DNA from: Siphlonurus alternatus | Taxonomy: Eukaryota > Arthropoda > Insecta > Ephemeroptera > Siphlonuridae | DNA length: 64,000 nucleotides | NCBI GenBank assembly: GCA_949825025.1 | Contig: OX463778.1 | Location: 24,361,551 to 24,425,550, forward strand | Direction: 5' to 3' | Shown here: in pieces, positions 57,221 to 64,000 of the stretch | Numbering within the stretch: position 1 is the first letter of the stretch | How the letters are laid out: each line of letters opens with the position of its first letter | Notes under the pieces: model-generated | Told to the model about the DNA's origin: nothing | The model's database searches: none | The model's input: only the letters and a program-made list of their open reading frames with translations | Position numbers and translations under genes: made by a program

Positions 57221-59564
57221 TCTTTTACTATGACGTCAATCACGTACCTGAGTAACACGCTTATTAATAATAAAGTCAGTTGAATTGAAATAGACTATCA
57301 TGTGATGCAGATATACCATATTCTAAGAAGTGTAAATATTCTCCCGATTCAATAAACAATATCCAACACTCTTCTGTTATAAAAAGATCTACGGCACATT
57401 TTTTTCCGCTGCACTGAAGACGAATCACCCGAGGGAGGTGGTGACTCATCTCAAGGCAACCCCGAGGTGAAAATACCAACTGCATGACGTCATCATCTGC
57501 TGATGATATGTTTGTTGAATTATTTACAACATGTAATTAATTACCTGAAAAAGTTTATTTATTAATTCTGAAGCAAGCTATTATAGAGATTTAAAAGATT
57601 AAATATAAATTCTACACTTACGTTGTTAGATAGTATAATATGCAATATTTGTTACTAAAAATAAACAGAAATTAGCAGAATTGTTATTTTTGTATTATAC
57701 TTATGTTAGAATTTTCAAAGGATTTTTCCTTTTTCCATTTTTTTTAGTTTTTATTCTATTATAAATTATAAAATAATAATAAAAAAATGCGAAATGAGTT
57801 AATCTCTTTTCTATAAGTATGGTAATATTTAATTCTAACGAGAGTTTATTTTTAAATACTGATTAATATTTATATTACATATTAATTAAATAATCTTTAA
57901 AAGTAAATAATTTAATAGCTATTACCTGACAGACAACAACAAATATTTAGCTTTCAAGCAGGAATAAAATAACAATGATTTATAAATAAATAAGGTAAAA
58001 TACAAATGTGCTTACTAACTGAGATGTATATCGTAATTCAAAATGTGATAAAATAAATAAAAAAAACTCTTCTCGTTGTTATATTTTTGTACACTTCCGG
58101 AGAGTACAAACGTTGCACTAGAAAATATATAAAAAAAAAAAAAATTAGCGTCACCGTTGTGCAATCATTCTCCTTATTTGCCTCGATCAGCTGATCTGGG
58201 AAAGAAACGATTTTTGTGTGACTAATAATGACTCGATCATTTTATAAAAGTATATCTAGGCTCTCAGATGAGCTTTACTGAAGTAAGAATCTCTTAGCCT
58301 TTTCTCAGTGCGTAGGCATTTTCATGTGTGAAGTCTTGGTGAACTCATTTTTTTTGTAATAAAAATATTTCGTAATAAAAATAATATTAAAAAAATTAAC
58401 ATAATTATTTTATAGCATAATAACTAATAAGTAGTTATGATTTTGTTTTAAGTTTATCAACTATGGGCAATTGATAGTGACGAATCGCCCTTTTCCCGCA
58501 TCACTATATACATTTTATTTAGTATTTAAAAGTTTTTAAGTTTAAAAATTAAATTTTTTTAAGTGTCTATACTTTTCAGTCTATAGTGCTTGCATTTTTA
58601 CCAAAGTTTTGTATATTTTGAAATTTAAGAATAACAAATTTTAATTTGCTTTCCGGGAAAATAAGTTTATGAAAATAATATAACATAATTAATGAGAGAA
58701 TAAAAACAAAATTATTACATTTTCATCATTGTTTTATTCACGTACAACAATATTACATAAATTAAACAGTCATAAACATAGTAGTATCTTCACATGCAAT
58801 AAAATTTGTCTCTCTAGTTATTGTACGTACATTAAAAAAAAAGAAGAAAGATAATATACTTTAAGAAATTTGTTCAAATATTGTATAATTTCATAAAATT
58901 AATGCATGATATATTTCTTTGAAAAAGAAATTATAACAAACTGATGTTTTTGTATAAGCAATTCCTTTGCCTGCAGGAAAATAATTGTTGTTTTAATAAT
59001 TTTACAAACAATATTGATGCTAGCTAAATTTAATATGAAGCATCTTTGCAAGGGAAAAACATTCTTAAAATTACAAGACCTTGAATTAAATTTATGTATG
59101 TATAATAGGCAAGAAATTTGAATAATTTTAAAATATTTTTGGAAAGTTTTATAAAGATGTCAAAAGAATAATTATCATATGACATGGATTGTACAAAAAT
59201 AGAGAGGTCACACTTACAATTAACAATTACACAGCAATTAATTCTAGACTAGATTTCGTTAAATATAATTTTATAGACAATTCCTTATTTTCAGGAGAAC
59301 CAATTTAATGTAACATTTCTTGTTGGAAAACCAATTTGATAATCTATGCTTATTTATATAAGTTATTCTCCTGATAAAAATACTCCATTCAAATTTTGTG
59401 ACCCAAAGATATGTTCTTTTTTTTTTAAACATTACAAATATTATCTATATAACACCTTAAAAGCGTTTAAATTAACAATAAGCTTAATTATTGTTAACGG
59501 GAATGTAAAATAGTGCTCATTAACAAAGAAAAAAAAGTGTACTAATTTGAGCGTTGTTAAGATG

Positions 59565-59742
59565 ACTTTACATTGAGGAAAACACGGCAATGTGATTTTT
59601 GTCATAAAATCCATGGTAACCAGATTTTGAAATGAATTTGTTATGATGAAAAAAAGATAACTGCCATAATATTTCACATTAGAAAGTGCGCAAAATTTGC
59701 ATCACGTTACTCTGAATAAAATATCTCATGTAAATCCACCTT
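59565..59742. mobile_element. Decayed family C MITE copy
   Basis: The right end reads CATGTAAATCCACCTTTA, matching the complement of the GGTGGATTTTCATGGG end at 42963. TTTCACATTAGAAAGTGCGC is similar to the word in the copy at 46090-46285. The left end is not recognisable. Confidence 0.35.
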
Positions 59743-61148
59743 TATTTGAAATTGTTGGTTGCCTAATCTTCAGAGATAATTTAACAAATCATTCATAAAT
59801 ATTAATTAATTATCGTGACATTATGGTCTCGTATATTATAGAATTTATACGTTATGCCATAAACTTTACTAAGCTTATACACAATGTAAGCTAGCTTTCT
59901 GTGAATATCTTGATTGAAAATGTATCATTAATCTGTATTATGTCTTGACTAAATAATCTATCTATCTCTGAAGACTTGCACCTCAACGTTAGTGCGACAA
60001 ATGTGCAAATGGTGGTGGTAACGAACGAGGTTTATTTATACAAAATGCATTGAGCCAGCTGAAGAAATTCAGCAGGAGCACATAAATATACAATTTTGTC
60101 TAAAATGCTAAATAGGGTTTTCGTTTTACATATTTACAACGTTAAGCTCAGAAATTTTGTTTTAAAAAATACAATAGTAGTGATATATTATTACATTTAC
60201 GCAGCAGGTATTATAGAGAATGTGCAAAAAAAAAAAAGTTACATTTAACATGTCTTTATATAGATGGGGTCAGTTTTAACATTGTTTAAGTTTTGTATAC
60301 AAGCTTAAGTCAATAAAAAAATGCTTAATATTTCTTTTTGTTACAGCAGAAAAAGAAGACAATATTTTCTCTACCATACGGTAGGAATATAAAGTTATCT
60401 TCTTTATGATAGACAACAAAGCATCATTTTATGTGATGGCCTATCAAAAGTTCTATAAACGGGAAATATTTCTTTGCAATTTTTTTTTATGATACTCAAC
60501 GTATTATAAAGGCTTGCATTATCTTTTTTAGTAAAACTTGCTACGTTCATGTAATAAATTGAAAATATATCAACAAAGTTCGTATGAAGATTATTTATAG
60601 TTCATTTTATATTATCTCTTTATTCTTTTAATTATCTTCAAAATTGGAAACATTTTAAGCTTTGGCATATATATATTTTTTTAAATTTACAAACAATTCA
60701 TTACAAATTACAATTGATATTATCTAAACATATTATGTGTTTTAAATATACATTTTTGCATGTAATAATTTACACCGATGAAATAATATAAATTTATTCA
60801 TACTATGAATAAATTGAAATAGTTTTTATTTGCCTATTATTTATAAAATCAGTATAATTTATTGTATCCAATGCTATTAAATCCTTAATTAAAGGGCCTG
60901 TTCACGCAAGAAAAATAATTTGCATTTGTCCAATACTTACGTGATCGATTTCTTTGAGTTATAGGCATGACATACCAAGGTTACGCGCCCTCTCCCCCCC
61001 CCCCTCCTTCCTGCTCGATTTTGACCGGTGAGCAAAATGGGAAGAACTGCAATGGATTTTCTATTGCATCAGTTCGCGAAGGGGCGTAACTAAACCTCAT
61101 TGCGTGGATAACTTGATAACAAATCTGCAGTCGCTAGTAGCACAGACC

Positions 61149-61178
61149 AACGTTCCTTTATGTATGAAGGAACGTTGG
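61149..61178. repeat. Short hairpin CCAACGTTCCTT
   Basis: CCAACGTTCCTT and AAGGAACGTTGG pair perfectly around a short loop, with GCACAGAC words on both sides. No neighbouring gene end explains it as a terminator. Confidence 0.5.
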
Positions 61179-62399
61179 CACAGACTAGACCACGTCAAGT
61201 AGTGTCCAGGAAAAAAAAATATTACGTGTTGAACAAGTCCTTTAATAAAGTTAAAAACTAATTGAATAATTACGAAGACTAGTAAATGCATCATCGATAT
61301 ATATATTTTTTTAAACAACAAGCTTCGGAAACTACAGTCTTCTTGAACACATCACGTTGATAGTTAATATTTTACAAAACATTAATTAACAATTAACAAT
61401 CAGAGACACCCAACATCCTGCATCGAGTCACCTCCAATATACCCTGCATTTTTATATATATATATTAATTAAATATCATGTTTCTTTTAATATTAATATA
61501 TTATTTATGTATTTGATTATAATATACATTTTTTACCATAATAATTAATTTTAAAATTAAATATTTTTGTTAGAGCAGTTTTTGAAAATTGGTTATATAA
61601 CTACTTACAAAGTAAATTAAATAAAAAGATCACAAATTTGATAATATTCTTTTTTCATCTAATTTTTTTCTAAACCTGTGACCATTTTATTTGCAACGTT
61701 CAATTGATCATTCCATATTTTTTACTACTTTCATATGAAATTTATTTCAATTTTGTTTCTACTGCATATTGATGGAATCAGCCTGTCAAGTTCAGACCAC
61801 AACATATTGAAAACTGCCAATCATTAAGATTGCCTGAATATAAAATATAATTATTAGAGCTCTATATATTTTTTTTACAAGCTTTTTCTTTAAAATAAAA
61901 TAAAATTGATAAAATTCAAAGAGCTTACATGAGATTACTTTATTGTAAAATATTCTTTGAAAAGTTACAAACTTGAAAAAAAAAAAAAAACGATATATAG
62001 ATTTTTATTTTTTAGTGCATATAATGTTAATAAATAATAAATACTATTGCATCGAAAAAGGAGATCAATTTGAGAGCATCAGATTCGTTCTCGCGTGAGA
62101 TTGAAATTCAGTTGTTTGGGGAGAGAGAAGACGAGCGTTATCACATTCAATGGCTTGTGTCAAGTTGGGGGGGGGGGGGGATTTTACTTTCTTTGTTTGG
62201 CAGGAAAAAGCTTCTAGGCTCACTTCAGCTCTTTCCAATGCCAAACATTGGGTCGGTGCTATCGGGCCGTTTATAAGAGAGGGAATTGCAAGCTGGTCAT
62301 CCCCTTGCGTGCAAAGAGAAGAGATGGGGGTTGGGGGAAGCGTGATCGGACTCAGATCAGTTCATCGAGCTGCAAATGCATAGATACTTTATAAGACTG

Positions 62400-62493
62400 C
62401 CTTGCTAGTATCATTTTCTTTTATAACTCAACGAGTAAATAAAAAAAGAAAATTGAGTTATAGAACATATTGTGTAAATACTAGCAAGATAGT
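62400..62493. repeat. Inverted repeat just downstream of the allatostatin-C receptor stop
   Basis: CTTGCTAGTAT and TTATAACTCAA at the left pair with TTGAGTTATA and ATACTAGCAAG at the right. It lies about 55-150 bases beyond the stop codon on the receptor's coding strand, so it would fall in the 3' UTR. It could be a small MITE or a structured UTR element. Confidence 0.5.
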
Positions 62494-62547
62494 ACATAAA
62501 TGATATTTTTCTTTTCAAAGCGATTGGGGGAGGGAAGCGTGCGTGAT

Positions 62548-63939
62548 TTATACTTGTGTAGCTGGACTTATAGTTGAGATTCCGTTGTTTACGTTAGTAC
62601 ATGGTATTACCGGCGGTAGAGCTGGTGCGGCGCTGCAAGGGGAAGTCGATGCTGGTGCCATGACAGTGGCCGTGGTTTCGTGACGATTGTCACTCACGTT
62701 CGAGCGTGACGTCATTGTAAGTGCCGTGGTAGAGGTCTCTCCACGCATACCACCCCCCATACCACTCGTACCACCCCCATCTATGGCCGTTGTACCTCGA
62801 CTACCCACTCCTAATCCTCCACCCCCAGCCCTATTATTCCTTGTTCGTTCTGATCCAGGCTTATTACGTCGTGGAAATACACTGTTCTCCATATGTAAAG
62901 TAGCATTAACATCCCTACCTGTAGCACAAGTACATGCCTTCATAAAACTTTTCTTAAAATTATCAGATAAAAATGCATATAATATTGGATTCATAGCTGA
63001 ATTTGAGTAACTTAAACATCCAGCTAGCAGAAAAATTGTAACAGTAACCTTAGATTGACATTGGTGTGGAGGAGTAAAGATTAGTGCCATTTGTGTTATC
63101 CAATATGGCAGCCAGCAGAAAACGTATACGGTAATGACGGTGAGCACCAATTTGGTGACCTTGCGGTGCGACTTCTTCTTCTCCTTGCTCTTGTGCTTGG
63201 GTCCCACGGTCTGTAGTTTGCGGATCACCAGAAAGTAAAAGCAGAAAATGAGTACCAGAGGGATAGCGAACCCCAGGATGAAACTGTAGAGCGTGAAGGC
63301 TGTCTGACCCCCAAGGGTCTCCGTCTCGGGCCAAAGAATGTTGCAGCTGTTCTCACTCTCTTTGTCCAGAGTGCTGGCGTACATGAAAATGGGCACCATG
63401 AGCAGAGCACTTGCCGACCATGCAGTTAGAGATACGATCTTTGAAACGAACGGAGTACGGATTTTAGGGGAGGAAATAGGGTGACATACAGCCACATATC
63501 TATCTGCACTCATAATAGTCAAGAAAATACTACTAGTAAACTGATTTATACTTGTAGTGGTCATATAAAGTTTACACATTGTATTACCAAATGGCCAAAA
63601 TTGTAATGATATTGTAGCAATTAAAAATGGTATACCAATTAAAAAACATTCATCAGCTACTGCTAAATTTACAATATACATATTTGTTACAGTTTGCATT
63701 TTACTAAATCTTACTACAACATATATTACTAAAGTATTACCTAATAAACCAACAACACATACAACAGCAAATATAATTTGAGTTATTAAATTTAAGAAAG
63801 GTTGGTCAAGGTTGGCACACATGCTCGTATCATTGTCGTATTGTTGGTGCGACTCTACATTCGTAAAATTCGGGCACGTTACATTAGCCCCCAGACTTCC
63901 CACCCCATAACACACCCCAATGTCGTTGCTGTCATTCAT
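62548..63939 (-). CDS. AstC-R: Allatostatin-C receptor (somatostatin-receptor-like GPCR), single coding exon
   Basis: 463 residues, rhodopsin-class, in an uninterrupted frame. The N-terminus has several N-glycosylation sequons (NVT, NFT, NDT). TM1 holds GLLGN; TM2 NLAVAD with Asp96 (2.50); TM3 begins at Cys122 and ends in DRY at 146-148; TM6 has CWLPYW at 275-280; TM7 has NPILY at 317-321, followed by an amphipathic NFKKSFMKAC and palmitoylation-type cysteines. The set MYIVNLAVADECFLIGIPF and YMTTTSINQFTSSIFLTIM is characteristic of arthropod AstC receptors, which bind the cyclic allatostatin-C peptides and couple to Gi/o in neurons and endocrine tissue (family knowledge). The tail is Gly/Ser/Thr-rich. 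Codon GC content is patchy along the gene. The 5' UTR may continue beyond the window. Confidence 0.95.
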   Translation of the reverse strand: MNDSNDIGVCYGVGSLGANVTCPNFTNVESHQQYDNDTSMCANLDQPFLNLITQIIFAVVCVVGLLGNTLVIYVVVRFSKMQTVTNMYIVNLAVADECFLIGIPFLIATISLQFWPFGNTMCKLYMTTTSINQFTSSIFLTIMSADRYVAVCHPISSPKIRTPFVSKIVSLTAWSASALLMVPIFMYASTLDKESENSCNILWPETETLGGQTAFTLYSFILGFAIPLVLIFCFYFLVIRKLQTVGPKHKSKEKKKSHRKVTKLVLTVITVYVFCWLPYWITQMALIFTPPHQCQSKVTVTIFLLAGCLSYSNSAMNPILYAFLSDNFKKSFMKACTCATGRDVNATLHMENSVFPRRNKPGSERTRNNRAGGGGLGVGSRGTTAIDGGGTSGMGGGMRGETSTTALTMTSRSNVSDNRHETTATVMAPASTSPCSAAPALPPVIPCTNVNNGISTISPATQV

Positions 63940-64000
63940 TGTTACTCGAATTAGTATGAATGTACTTGAGCAAAATTACATACACCTAACAATAGTGACA

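Larger units (their letters stand above)
57217..62399. other. AT-rich intergenic DNA downstream of the allatostatin-C receptor
   Basis: No coding region was supported. It includes a decayed family C MITE at about 59565-59742, a hairpin at 61149-61178, and G or C tracts (about 60997-61007 and 62167-62180). Some of the upper part may be the 3' UTR of the receptor gene on the minus strand. Confidence 0.4.

Noticed and set aside
57276..57485. 69-codon minus-strand frame
   Set aside because: No splice context, motif or composition bias supporting a gene.
1..64000. CRISPR array, bacterial operons or insertion sequences
   Set aside because: Sequence is eukaryotic with spliced genes; regular repeat-spacer patterns are absent.

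Overview
The window is eukaryotic nuclear DNA, AT-rich and intron-rich, almost certainly from an arthropod. The reasons are GT-AG spliced genes, many (CT)n, (AAT)n and homopolymer tracts, short non-autonomous transposons and truncated LINEs, and an allatostatin-C (arthropod somatostatin-like) receptor. I lean towards a crustacean or a hemimetabolous insect, but the sequence alone does not settle the species.

Six protein genes can be supported, and the spliced ones were joined by checking intron phase across every junction. (1) ZFYVE1/DFCP1-like, plus strand, five exons, 991-5006: a P-loop domain and two C-terminal FYVE fingers. (2) NFRKB, minus strand, twenty exons, 29423 down to 14003: INO80-complex subunit of about 1521 residues with a glutamine-rich exon. 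(3) eIF3 subunit f, plus strand, six exons, 31329-34326. (4) A retinoid-inducible-type serine carboxypeptidase (SCPEP1), plus strand, nine exons, 36210-43320, with Ser-Asp-His visible. (5) A short divergent 7TM receptor, minus strand, 46321-47238, probably with a 5' UTR exon near 55.4-55.5 kb. (6) The allatostatin-C receptor, minus strand, one coding exon, 62548-63939. NFRKB and eIF3f are divergently arranged around a 1.9 kb gap.

The first four genes are conserved cell-maintenance genes with no shared pathway: phosphoinositide/lipid-droplet biology, chromatin remodelling, translation initiation and secretory/lysosomal proteolysis. The last two belong together. Gene 5 aligns with gene 6 along its length, lies downstream on the same strand, and has lost Asp2.50, the whole DRY motif and Asn/Tyr of NPxxY, while keeping the extracellular disulfide cysteines and the TM6 WLPYW motif. 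It looks like a tandem duplicate that became a non-canonical, perhaps non-signalling, receptor. I consider it the most interesting item here.

The intergenic DNA and long introns (5.0-14 kb, 39-46 kb, 47-62 kb) hold a dense set of inverted-repeat elements: three MITE families whose copies are bordered by TTAA, one MITE with an evident 10-bp target duplication, a family ending in TGGACAACCTGCATGAC that includes a 3.4 kb composite with two 716-bp near-identical arms, several single hairpins, a 5S-rRNA-headed SINE family (four copies or fragments), and a frameshifted LINE remnant with a MITE nested in it. No rRNA gene, intact tRNA gene, CRISPR array or bacterial feature was seen.
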